From Malachius bipustulatus (taxonomy: Eukaryota; Arthropoda; Insecta; Coleoptera; Melyridae), in the NCBI GenBank assembly GCA_910589415.1, contig OU342635.1, forward strand, positions 8,742,001 to 8,806,000: a stretch of DNA of 64,000 bases. Reading direction: 5' to 3'. Of the stretch, positions 1 through 10,616 are shown piece after piece; the stretch's first letter is position 1; every line of letters begins with the position of its first letter. The notes beneath the pieces were generated by a model. It was not told the DNA's origin and searched no databases. It saw nothing but the letters and a program-made list of their open reading frames with translations. The position numbers and the translations under genes were made by a program.

Positions 1-419
1 AGCTTGAGATCATTTTAAAATACCAAAATCCTAACATTTTAAATCAGTTATTTTTAAATTGCAACTTTTTAAAAATAACAGCTTGCAAAAAGAAACATTT
101 TTAATCTGATTGAACCATATAGGTAGATTAATGTTGTATACAGATTTTTAAAGCGTTGATGATTTATAAGGTTAAGGAGTTCATAAATAGATGCAATCAT
201 TTTATACGCTACGCTACAATTGTTGCACTTTTTCATATTTCAGAGCACCACATTTAAATAGATACCTTTAGACTAGGTTTTAGATGAAAAACGGCTTGCC
301 GTAGTTAAAATTGCTATATTAAACACTTTTAATTAATCTGATGAGCTGTACACTTTAGAATTACAGAATAACGACAAAGCTTACTGGACTACAATGTGTG
401 TCTACTACATAACTTTTAC
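1..419. repeat. Diverged GCAACATTTTAAA-type repeat, 5' part
   Basis: The stretch is AT-rich and has no coding potential. It holds scattered relatives of the motif that dominates the next 750 bp, such as CTAACATTTTAAA near 31 and CACATTTAAA near 249. It looks like decayed outer units of the tandem array at 420-1175. Confidence 0.5.
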
Positions 420-1175
420 CACTGCTTCAAACCCAGCAACATTTTTAAGAGGTCTTCTTTTCATAAAAGTGCAACATTTTAAATTGGTACAAATTTAGAC
501 CATTTTAAACTAACCAGAATTGGAGTAATTTAAAATTTTTACAAAAATATATTCTATAAAACTGCAACATTTTTAAATTGATGACATTTTAAAATGTTGC
601 ATCTTTTCATAATAGTGCAACATTTTAAGCTGGTACAATTTTAGGCAATTTAAAACTAAACAGAAAAGCAGCGATTTAAAATTTTTACAAACAATATATT
701 TTATAAAGCTGCAACATTTTTAAATTGATGACATATTAAAATATTGCATCTATTCATAATAGTGCAACATTTTAAATTAGTAAAATTTTAGACCATTTTA
801 AACTAACCAAAATACAGTAATTTCAAATTTACACAAACAATATATTTTATAAAACTGCAACATTTTTAAATAGATGACATTTTAAAATGTTGCATCTTTT
901 CATAATAGTGAAATATTTTAAACTGGTACTTAAAATTTTAGACAATTTAAAACTAAACAAAAATGCAGCAATTTCAAATTTTTACAAATATATTTTATAA
1001 AGCTGCAACATTTTTAAATTGTTGACATATTGAAATGTTGCATCTTTTTATAATAGTGCAACATTTTAAATTGGTACAATTTTAGACCATTTTAAACTAA
1101 ACAGAATCGCAGCTCTTAAAATTTTTTACAAACCTTTATTTTATAAAACTGCAACATTTTTAAATTGATGAAATT
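420..1175 (+). repeat. 147-bp tandem repeat array
   Basis: The anchor CTGCAACATTTTTAAAT recurs at 562, 709, 855, 1003 and 1149, giving spacings of 147, 146, 148 and 146 bp. A shorter, more diverged unit precedes it from about 436. Each unit carries GCAACATTTTAAA on one strand and its reverse complement AAAATGTTGCA a few tens of bases away, so each unit can form a short hairpin. No reading frame is conserved. It is probably a satellite or a tandemised transposon tail. Confidence 0.9.
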
Positions 1176-1983
1176 TAACACTTATTCAAACTAACCTGCA
1201 TGACTTGTAGTATAGACTTATAAAACAGCTACAATTCAAACTTTATCACATATTAGAACATTATTCAATTACTTTCATATCATTTCAGATTTTCAATATA
1301 AGAAGCGTTTTTTTTGCAGCATTTTTTCCTGGTTTATCACTTTAAAATGATACTTTTTTAAATCACTTTCAACTGATCAGGCTTGCAACATTATAAAATA
1401 TCTTAAGAAAAGTGAATCTTTTAACGTAATTTAAAACAGCAAAAGCAACATTTTATATCAATGCAACATTTTAAATTGATGAAATTTCGGAGTAAATTTA
1501 GTATTTCAGAACTTCAGAGCAGCAATTTAAACTCGACATAAGTACCTACTGCATAACCCATATAACTTTCACCATTTAAAAAAGGGAAATGCTACATTTT
1601 CAATTTAGGGAACATTTTAAACTAATCGCATCTTTTCAAATGTTTAAAATGTTGCAATATCGCTAAAGGCGCAATAACTCATACATGTTCAAAAAACCCT
1701 GAAAATAAACAAAATCAACATTTACTTCTGGTTGAAGAAGAATATTCCCACCATACCTCCTACATGATTAATTCCTCTCTAGTGGAGAGCGCGCTACAAA
1801 GGTAAACAGCTCATAGACCCATAATTCGAACTGAAATCACTTCCCTCCCCAATAAATACACCCTGTCCGATGCAACTCTATCAACCCCAACGCAGGATCA
1901 AATGGCGTCAGGTCCAGCCGAGTAATAAACATCGGGGTTGCATAACTCACCCTACCAATTACAGTCTTACCAACTGCCAACAG
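1176..1983. other. Decaying edge of the array, then single-copy DNA
   Basis: Up to about 1650 isolated GCAACATTTTA copies continue (for example near 1387, 1446 and 1462) without a regular period. From about 1700 the composition becomes less AT-rich and the motif disappears. I see no gene or RNA here. Confidence 0.5.
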
Positions 1984-2320
1984 TTGGCGCCCGGTTAGGA
2001 TGGTCCTGGCGTGATTTCTGACACTGACCAGTATCGGACATGTGCTACTAGTTACAGATATATGAGTAGTTACTCCACTGACTGTGATTCATGGCCTGGC
2101 TATGTGCGAATATAATTTATTTATGGGCGTGCGTGACGCTGGATGAAATCTTTCGGTTGGTAACATTGTGGCTTATGGTCTGTGAGTTTATTATACAGGA
2201 TGATGTCTTGATTTTACGACTGTAGTGTGTCTGATCACTGTTTTATTGTTTCATGTCGTTGGTCGTTGAAATTTATCCTAAGTTATTGAGGATGGGTGAC
2301 TTGGCGCCCAACTAAAACCA
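1984..2320 (+). mobile_element. Possible LTR remnant with primer-binding-like motif
   Basis: TTGGCGCCC occurs at 1984-1992 and again at 2301-2309. TGGCGCCC followed by an A-rich stretch is the form taken by many gypsy, BEL and retroviral primer-binding sites just inside the 5' LTR. The 300 bp before the second copy contain a TATA-like segment near 2110 (AATATAATTTATTTAT), as an LTR promoter would. No matching second LTR, gag or pol frame is visible, so this may be chance or a very degraded solo LTR. Confidence 0.25.
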
Positions 2321-2739
2321 TTCTAAAATGCATTAACCATTATTAAATATAATCAGAAGTGTGAATACGCGCAGAAATAGTGTAAAAATCACAGCTCTTC
2401 GTAGCTTATTAGGCTTTTTACGAAATTCATAAGTAACTAGCATTTTCTAAAAGCAGCTCGAAATATCCTAATCCTAAAGCTGATACATTCAAATTGTCAA
2501 CAAAATCAGTCCTCATACAACTCTCATTTCCCCCATTTCTACCCTCTATTTTATTACACCAACACTATCTATAGTAAAACTAAGCCTTGGAAAACCAGAC
2601 ACAAGTAAACCCTTTTCCCTTTTCCTTCAACCCTGAGATAACTACCGACCGACCATCAATTCTTTCCCAATCCACCCTAACCTATTAACCCCAGTATTAG
2701 CAACATCTCCTATCGCAATCATTACACCGAGAGGGTGGC

Positions 2740-2995
2740 ATCAGCCCCCGACCGGTGGGTGGCATTAGCCGAGGCTCGAGGGCGGCAGTCTTAGCGCTGA
2801 AAGTCTCTCTCCCTCTGACCCGAGGGGTTCAAAGAGCGGCCTGTCTCTCTCGCCCGTTCGCCCCTTGCAATAACGAACTGGACATTACGAATCTAATTAC
2901 GGGTCTTGTCTCGCTCATGCGTGGATGTGAAGGATTGGGTGAAGTGAGATCGGCGACTCGTCGAGAAGGATTTGGGGTTGTTTTAGGAATTTAAT
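2740..2995. other. GC-rich single-copy island
   Basis: The sequence is abruptly GC-rich compared with its surroundings and has no internal repeats. It contains homeodomain-type cores such as TCTAATTACGG near 2891. An open frame of 79 codons crosses it but begins with GTG, has no recognisable domain and lacks splice context. I read it as possible regulatory DNA rather than a gene. Confidence 0.3.
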
Positions 2996-3859
2996 ATTTG
3001 AAAAAGTATACATTTTTTAATATGCAATTGTCTCTTTTATTATTTATGAACGTTCTTAAATTTAGGTTGATCGTATTGTATCAGTTGTTAGTCATTCTCG
3101 TCTTTGAATTATGAGGTTATAAACTACATGTGGGTTTTGAGGGGTCCAGAGAATCGACTTTCCTTGGGGTTCGATGCCCACCACCAAAGGTAAACTTAAC
3201 TATTTTCTTCCTGGTTTGGGCTGTCGAAGTCTCACCAGGACGTGGCGGAATTATCGGGGAAGTCCGCCGAAGAGTTAAAAGCAGTGCCTACCGTCGGATC
3301 TCGATTTCTTCCATTTTTACCTTAAACATGAGCCGGGTATGGTGTGGTCTGTACCAAGACCCAACGTTTTCGGGTATTGGGGTAGTTGGATCTGATGGGC
3401 GAGTATGACGAATCATATGTAGTGTAATATGTAGAGTATGACTCTGAAACGGTTTTCCTTCAAGTTGGGAGGCGTCACGAGTGGATTTGTCCGGTTACTT
3501 GAGGTTTGAAGTCATGCAGTGGCAATGCGATGTGGTCACTCTTTAGGATTTGAAGTCCGGCACTTCCCATAGTTACCTGATTTTGGTCTCGACCCAAACC
3601 CGCTAACACTTTCTGTAATAATTGATTCGAATTTGATGAACCACAGTCTATTTAGAATTTTGATTAATTTTTTTGACGCATTAACTTGAAGCGTAATTTT
3701 GTAATTTTTGACGCGGAAAATAAGGTGCGGGAATCGTTATTCTTAATCAGATTTTCTTCCAAGAGTCATGTAGGCGGTTACGGGCAGCCAGCAGTAATAT
3801 TTCCAGGTGCAGTTAAAAATTTTTGATATAATTTTAGCGTGTCTTGAAGATTAAAATTT
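2996..3859. other. Gene-free stretch, partly GC-rich
   Basis: 3130-3600 is moderately GC-rich and single-copy in this window. The open frame at 3130-3408 starts with GTG and matches no family I can recognise. It could be an old transposon body or host DNA. Nothing else is supportable. Confidence 0.3.
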
Positions 3860-4240
3860 GCCTCGTTGCAAGTTTCGCTAATCAAACAGCTCGTCCCTCC
3901 GCCCCCCAATCCACCTGTCGCCGCCCCCGTACGCCCCTGCCGGCCGTCGTCCACCGGTGTTTCCCCCGTTCGGCGGGGTAGCGCCAGCGATTCCCCTCCT
4001 TCCTCCAGCGGCCGGCGACGGCGACTCGCGGTTCTCGCAGTTCAGCATCGCAGTCGGCGTCGAACGGAGCTCGCGGCGCGCTTCACTTGTCTCCTGACGT
4101 CACATGTCACCTGGCCTACGCGATCCGTAAACAAACTTTTAACTTAGCCGGCACGCGAAGGACCAGTAAAGGACCACGCGGACAACTGTCTGTGGAACCT
4201 ATCACTGTCACCAGCCACCAGCTTCCATCACCAACGCACG
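3860..4240 (+). promoter_or_regulatory. CpG-rich island, candidate promoter
   Basis: About 380 bp of strongly GC- and CpG-rich sequence sits in an AT-rich background. It contains a perfect CRE palindrome TGACGTCA at 4095-4102, an E-box CACCTG at 4108-4113, and GC boxes around 3900-4080. An Inr-like TTCAGC lies near 4041. Downstream sequence runs into a consensus splice donor at 4469, so a transcription start and non-coding first exon on the plus strand is a reasonable inference. The 93-codon frame inside is proline/arginine-rich low-complexity sequence and probably not a protein. Confidence 0.4.
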
Positions 4241-4468
4241 TTGTCGTTTATTATTACTGAAGTTGGTTTTAATTGTGGAAGAATTTATTATTACTATTAT
4301 GGTCGTATGGGTTTATAAACAGTTCAATTAATCTATTTATACGTATGTAATAGCGGTTGATGAGTGTGACCGTTTAAGAGGAGAATTATTGGTGTTTATA
4401 TAAGTCATCCAAAACGGCGAATTTCTATCAAGACAGTTTTTATTATAATTCGAATTTTGGAAATTCTG
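4140..4468 (+). other. Candidate non-coding first exon with splice donor
   Basis: The sequence following the CpG island ends at TTCTG|GTGAGTAA, with the intron GT at 4469-4470, which is a strong eukaryotic donor. No ATG-initiated frame of useful length occurs in the presumed exon, so it would be 5' UTR. The transcription start is not determined and the exon start given here is nominal. If real, the intron runs through the repeat-filled DNA to the right, possibly to the candidate coding exon near 39748. Confidence 0.3.
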
Positions 4469-6454
4469 GTGAGTAATTTAATTAATTTTTCCCTCGTTCG
4501 GCTTTCTATTAATTTAATTTTAATAGCCGCGCTAGCGCTGGCTTGTCTTAATCGTAGTTTAACGCTCAATTATTATTAATTGAGCTGAAGTAAAAGTATC
4601 GATACATAAATTTGTATTTGCGATGTAAAATTGCACATACCTACCTGCTTACCATACAAGAAATCGAAAAGAATTATTGCGCCATAAAGTAAACTAAGTT
4701 AATATTTAAATATGGTAATTTGATCTACTTAAGGTCGTTAGAGAGAAGTAGATAAAATCCAGTACCTAGGTATATTTATTTAAATATGCATTATGAGCGA
4801 TTAAAAATTGATTTAACTGAATAAGTAGATTTTCTAGTCAGTTGTCGTTGCATTGAATGAACGCATTGTTAACTTCGTATTCAGCAGTAAATAATTATTA
4901 TTATTCAGTATTACAAATTAATTATTTAATTACAATGACTCGTGAAGAATTATTCACGTGATTTGTATCAGGTATGACTGAGTAGGTGCATGTAGGTAAA
5001 CTTCCGTTACAAGTGAATGAGAACGCTAATATGTTGTGTCAGGGGAAACCCCAAAGAAGTTTCCCTCAAAATAAAATCCAAGAGAAATCTGAAGCGCGGG
5101 GAATGTTATCGTTTGTCTGCTTATACTCTTATAGCTCTAGCACCAGGCAGGTAGGACTCAAAAGAGTTTTCGCAAAATGTTATCAAAAATTTGGCTTAAT
5201 TTTATTATTATTATTAAGAGATTTTGTACCTACAGACGATGAGTATCTTTATAAGGGAAAATTGGTGATATATGTATAAAATGCAGTATTTTTCATGGGC
5301 CCTTTCTTATATCTATAAGTACAGGGTTGATATTCCAGTAATACAAAATCATATATGTTTTTCAATTTTTAAATGTTGCTTCAAGCGACACGTGATGGGG
5401 CGCAAACTCCTAAGTTCAAACTTAACACCATGTAGTCATCTTCAAGAAAATATTAGTTTAATGGTAAATAGTTTCCTGCATGGCACATCGTTGTAGTTGT
5501 AGTAAAATGCTTTCAAACTAATCTAATTGCACCTTAAAATGATCGTTAAAATGTAAAAAAATGGTTTTTCTTGATTTTTTAAATTATTATTGTATAACAT
5601 GTTTTCAAATTTTTCAAATTTTTAAATAGCCCTTGAGAGACAATTGCAAGAATGTAATTATTCAATAGTTATGATTAATTTAATTAAAAGTTTTCGGATA
5701 AATTATAAACGACAAGAAAGACTATAAAATGTTTATAATTTTGTAAAAATCCAAATTATTATTATTTTTTTGTTAAATTTTTTTAGACAGATCATGCAGG
5801 TTTGCTACAAGTCGGTAATCTGGAGACAATAATTTGACAAATAGTTTGTCACATGTACCTATATTATTCTCAATAATGTTTTGATAAATTTACCAATACC
5901 TACATCTCAAAAATAGAACAAAATATTCTGGAATATTTGTATTTTGTAAAAAATACACGTGTGAAGAAATAAATACGAAATAATAAAAGTCCAGCGCACT
6001 CAGCCTGATGGGTGTTTGGAATAATTTCCTCAGCCACGAATTCCTAATAAATGCACATTCTATCGAGTGGATGTTTTATTGGGCAAGAAATGGAATAGGT
6101 CAAAAAAACAGAGTTCGGTAAAGACAAAATTTAAAAGAAAAGAGTAACTATGACGTAGGCATTTAATTGTAAATACCCAGAAAAGACAGATCGCTTATTT
6201 GGGTGCAAATATAAGAAAGTCTGGTATCTACTGGAAATCAATATTAAAAATCCGAGTAAAAATCAATAAAACGAAAAAAAAGTTTAGTATTCTTTATGAC
6301 CTATGATACTCATAATCGATTCCGGCTTCAAAAAGTGCTCCACTTGCTAAAATGGGGGAAAATTACAAAGTTTTACTTGCATACAGGACATTTTCGCTAC
6401 TTCTAGTTTCTACTTCTGGTTTCTACTTCTCACAAATCCTTCGATTCCTATATA
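4469..6454. other. AT-rich gene-free stretch
   Basis: The short open frames at 4986-5496 have no domain, no codon bias and no splice support. The stretch is unremarkable AT-rich DNA with occasional TTATTA and TAGGTA-type simple sequence. A local triplication of TTCTACTTCT occurs near 6400-6430. Confidence 0.5.
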
Positions 6455-7131
6455 CCGGGTGTTTCAAACCATGTGTCGAAAAAAAAGGGGTAACTCCCTG
6501 ACTCCATGTTAGAAATAAAGTTCCCATTAACATGGGTCCGCAAACGTATCGTTTTCGAGGGTGCCAAAAAAATTTATTTAGTTTTTTGACGATAACTCGG
6601 GAACCGTTTGAGATAAAGAACCCAGTTTTTGTACACATCTTGTCAATAATATTATCTACTTATTGCGGGCTAATAAATTTTTTTATGTGGCAGTTAAATA
6701 AATCATAAAAAATATCAAAAAGAAATGATATTTTTATCTACATAACAAAACATGTTATTACTTTTATGTTTTTCATCATAAAATGACGTTTTTCTCGAAA
6801 ACAGTTCACATCAAAAGAGCACTTTTTATGTAGAAAACATTGACAGTTTAAAATCAAGTGCTCTCACAAAGCCAATTTTCCCAGTGTCCTAGAAATTAGG
6901 GGCAAAAAATTTCGAGCAACCCTAAAATCTCCACCTCTGGCATTGGCATAATAAAAAAAAGTTTTCATTAAAAGAAGTAGCTAATATCAATAGTAAAATG
7001 TCTACAAAAAGTATGTTTTATATCTCTTTACGGTTCGTGAGATACTCGTATCATCACAAAACTGAAGAAAAAAATTATTTTGACAGCCTGTATCTCGACA
7101 ACATTTTCCGACACTTATTTTGAAACACCTC
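6455..7131. mobile_element. Non-autonomous TA-flanked inverted-repeat element
   Basis: The left end reads CCGGGTGTTTCAAACCATGT and the right end, reverse complemented, reads GAGGTGTTTCAAAATAAGTG. TA lies immediately outside both ends (6453-6454 and 7132-7133). The interior is AT-rich and non-coding, and the open frames are chance. The termini resemble the CAGGGTG mariner-type ends found elsewhere in the window. A rearranged relative of the interior lies at 31960-32310. Confidence 0.65.
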
Positions 7132-7290
7132 TATTGTCATTCATGGCGAGATGCCGGTCCCGGTCAAGTCACCATTGTTTTTGTATTACTTATCTTATTC
7201 AAAGACCTATAAATGGGGGAGATTCAAGTCCTAGTTGTTGTTTAGGTTTTAATTATTCAAATATGGAGCTGGTTTCTTTAGACAGTGCCC

Positions 7291-7808
7291 GGATAGGTGA
7301 AAATGAAACGACTCTTATAAAAGGTGTGCTTGGTTAAAGACTAATTTCTAACTATTTTTAATAATCAAGTAAGGTACTTATGCCTTTGGAAATTTTCAAA
7401 AAAAACTTCTTTATATGGAGAGAATTTCCTTTTATGTAGCAATAACGATGAAAAGTTATTTAAAAAAGTTGTTTAGAATCAATATCTAGGCCTCTAGTGC
7501 CAAATTTTGAAACCATTGGCCAGCTACTTATGATTTTTCAATTTTTGAATGTTAAAATTTCACGAATCCAAGAATTTTTTAAAAAAATTATTAAAGAGCC
7601 TAAATGTTCATTCTAAACAACTTTTTCAAATAATTTTTGATCATATTTACTAAAACGCACTTTATTCAACAGAAAATATTTTTTGAAAATTTCCAAGGCA
7701 TACTTGATTTTTTAAAACTAAAGTTATATTAGAAACGAGTCTTCAACACCAGAAAATTATAATTCAGATCGAACATTTTTTTATGTTTTATATGAATCAC
7801 CTATTCGG
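7291..7808. mobile_element. Foldback (palindromic) element
   Basis: The two halves are inverted copies of each other. GGATAGGTGA at 7291 pairs with the reverse complement near 7800, GGAAATTTTCAAAAAA near 7388 pairs with TTTTTTGAAAATTTCC near 7680, and AGTTGTTTAGAAT near 7468 pairs with ATTCTAAACAACT near 7610. The centre is near 7550. No coding sequence is present. The exact ends and the target duplication are not clear. Confidence 0.55.
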
Positions 7809-8013
7809 AGACATACTGTAGGTATGTATATCTTTTAATTTTGCGCATAACCTCTCATTGCTCCTACTGCGCAATTTCATTATCTATTCCATTTCCATAT
7901 AGGCCAGGTACTAACAAGTGTAGGTATACCTTAAAAGCTTATGTCTACCTCTTTTTTAAGGGGTTTTTTCGCTATTCTTTTTCAACAGTTTCGGGAAACT
8001 GGGAAACATTATA

Positions 8014-8069
8014 AAAACCTATAAAAATCTATAAAAAGCTATAAAAAACCTATAAAGACCTATAAAAAA
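8014..8069 (+). repeat. CTATAAAAA short tandem repeat
   Basis: Five or more imperfect 10-12-base units of CTATAAAAA(C) follow each other. It is a simple repeat next to the transposon cluster. Confidence 0.75.
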
Positions 8070-8333
8070 ATCGTGTAAATTCGTGATGTACTCACACGTT
8101 TTGTAAAAAGTGGCAATATCGCTATTTTTTAACAAAAAATTTTGGCGATTAGGTATACTTCAATTAAAGTTAGATAGTTTTTCGTGAAGATGACTAATAT
8201 AAGTCAAAAACAAGAAAATATAACATCATAAAAGTATACTTATAATATGTCTGAAAGTGTCTTTATATGAAACGAGTTTTAAAAATTAAAAAATATAACA
8301 GGGAATCCCCGTTTTTAAAGCTCACGCTACATA

Positions 8334-9750
8334 CAGAGTGTCCCGCAATTAGCGTGCAATACTGAAACAGCAGATTCTATTTTCAAAAATATGAAAAAAA
8401 GTTCCTATAAAAATAGGTCGAGAAATGCTTCCTAAGGGGGCTACAGCCTCCGAAAGGGGAGCCCATGAAGATGGTTTTTATTTAATACCTCCAAACCCGT
8501 TCAAGATAGAAAAGTGAAATTTTGGGAATTTATCAAACTTTTTATGGCCAATAAGATGCAATTACAAAAATTAAAAAATTTCCATCAGGGGGGGTCAGAT
8601 AGGTGAAGAGTGAGGTTAAAATCACACTAACTTTTTTTGTATGTACCTCGTGCCAGGATTTGAGATCAGATTATGAAATGTTGAAGTTTTTTACACAAAA
8701 AAGGTCGTCTTGCTAAATTTCGATAACAAGCACCGTTTTCGCTTAAAATCGATTTGAAAATTACCTTACATGGCATAAAAAGTCATATTGAAACACAACT
8801 AGAGAAAAATATTCAACGTAGGCCATGGATCACGGGATGTACCTAATAAGTAACAGTTTGTTTGAAAATTGTGTTTCACGCTAATTAAGTAGAAGAAAAC
8901 GAAAATTTATTGAGTACTGTTTTGTAAAAATGGAAAATTTCACTAACCAAGAGCTGGCTGAAATGCACTTCGTATATGGATTCTGCAATGGTCGTGATCT
9001 GGCGGCTGAGTATGAATACCGACGACGATTTTCAAACCGAAGAGCTCCTACACGCCAAATGTTCACCCGCATACGTCAACGTTTACCGGAAAATGGCAAT
9101 TTTTGACGTGCTCGCGGTCAGGGGAGACCCCATCATAAGAATCCTGCTGTTGAAAATTTTTGCCATTTTTTTGCTCAATAAATTTTCTTTTTCTTCTACT
9201 TAATTAGCGTGAAACACAATTTTCAAACAAACTGTTACTTATTACATCCTGTGATCCATGGCCTACGTTGAATATTTTTCTCTAGTTGTGTTTCAATATG
9301 AATTTTTATGCCATGTAAGGTAATTTTCAAATCGATTTTAAGCGAAAACGGTGCATGTTATCGAAATTCAGCAAGACGACCTTTTTTGTGTAAAAAACTT
9401 CAACATTTCATAATTTGATCTCAAATCCTGGCACGAGGTACATACAAAATAAGTTAGTGTGATTTTAACCTCACTCTTCACCTATCTGACCCCCCCTGAT
9501 GGAATTTTTTTAATTTTTGTAATTGCATCTTATTGGCCATAAAAAGTTTGATAAATTCCCAAAATTTCACTTTTATATCTTGAACGGATTCGGAGGTATT
9601 AAATAAAAACCATCTTCATGGGCTCCCCTTTCGGGGGCTGTAGCCCCCTTAGGAAGCATTTCTCGACCTATTTTTATAGGAACTTTTTTTCATATTTTTG
9701 AGAATAGAATCTGCTGTTTCAGTATTGCACGCTAATCACGGGACACCCTG
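8334..9750 (+). mobile_element. TA-flanked element with ~580-bp inverted arms and transposase remnant
   Basis: The left terminus CAGAGTGTCCCGCAATTAGC and the right terminus (reverse complement CAGGGTGTCCCGTGATTAGC) begin inverted arms of about 580 bp each, 8334-8915 and 9174-9750, that differ at only a few per cent of positions. TA flanks both sides (8332-8333 and 9751-9752). Each arm has an inverted copy of the subterminal ATTAGCGTG as CACGCTAAT at its inner edge, so each arm looks like a small element of its own. The 258-bp centre carries a truncated transposase start. The close match of the arms indicates a young copy or recent gene conversion. Confidence 0.9.
8930..9106 (+). pseudogene. 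Truncated Tc1/mariner-type transposase, N-terminal DNA-binding part
   Basis: The ATG at 8930 opens 58 codons ending in TGA at 9104-9106. The start FTNQELAEMHFVYGFCNGRD and the later RRFSNRRAPTRQMF resemble the first helix-turn-helix of the DD41D transposase at 42291 (shared T-N-E/Q, E-M, G-x-C, A, R and N-R positions). The same frame continues past the TGA with R-x-R-G-Q-G-R-P, matching the usual basic linker after this domain, so the TGA probably replaced an Arg codon. Everything after the linker, including the catalytic domain, is deleted and the sequence runs into the right arm. It is a dead gene kept inside a non-autonomous element. Confidence 0.8.
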
Positions 9751-10484
9751 TATATCTCGTAAACGCTAAGAGATACTAAAGGATCGGTTAAATTAAAGGG
9801 AAAATGCGCAATTTTGTGGCCAACTCGAATCCTCCACGTCATGCATACAAGATCTCTGTGGTCGTTCCTGAAATATCCTGAAAAAACTGAAAAATCGAGA
9901 TTTCTTATTTTTGCCATTATCGTTCTTATCATTGGAAATTAATTGTGTAAAGAAAATTATGAAAAGAATTTTCAAAGCCGACTATATAATTTTTTGTGTC
10001 GTAGGTACGGTATAAAAAAAATCAAGAAAACAGTTTTTTTGTTCTTCAAAAAAATAAGAAAATTTTAACTTCTTTTTCATTGTTATTAATTTTTGCTTAC
10101 CATAATTTTTTTATACCGAACGACATAAAGAAGTAAAATGGATGAGTAAAATGGAAAACGCATAAGAAAAACAAAAATTAACTATGAAAACTCGGGAATC
10201 TAGTCGGCTTTGAAAATTTTTGAAATGTCAGATGGATATCTCTTGACAACTTTTGTAAAGTCTACAAAAAATAATTTATTAATTTTCAATGATAAAAAAA
10301 ATATAGTAAAAACAGGGAATTTGGATTTTTTAGTTTTTTCCAGGATATTTCAGGAACGGTCTTGGACCGATAGGACATACATAATCTTGTATGTCTTCGC
10401 ACAGATTGGAGATGACCACAAAATTTGCGCATCTCTTCTCTAATTTAACCGATCCTGTTATCTCTTAACGTTTACGAGACACCC
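9751..10484. mobile_element. Palindromic element abutting the previous one
   Basis: TCTCGTAAACGCTAAGAGAT at 9755 is the inverted partner of ATCTCTTAACGTTTACGAGA ending near 10478. The pairing continues inward through GGATCGGTTAAATTA/TAATTTAACCGATCC and TTCCTGAAATATCCTG/CAGGATATTTCAGGAA to a centre near 10120. The open frames are shadows of this structure. The right side ends GAGACACCC, while the left side lacks the GGGTGT outer bases and starts at the TA shared with the 8334-9750 element, so the left boundary is uncertain. Confidence 0.65.
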
Positions 10485-10616
10485 ATAGTGAGCTCTGAAA
10501 AAGGGAACACTCTTTATAAGGTACATATTCCCTCTTGCATTGTATTTATAAAACTCTTTTCACCACTGTAACTATTTTGAAAATATTGTCTCACTTTACT
10601 CTCCTACTTAGCTATA

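Noticed and set aside
3866..4147. 93-codon frame in the CpG island
   Set aside because: Pro/Arg-rich composition expected from GC-rich DNA, a non-ATG start, and no domain.
9732..10443. Short frames on both strands
   Set aside because: They fall within the arms of a palindromic element and mirror each other.
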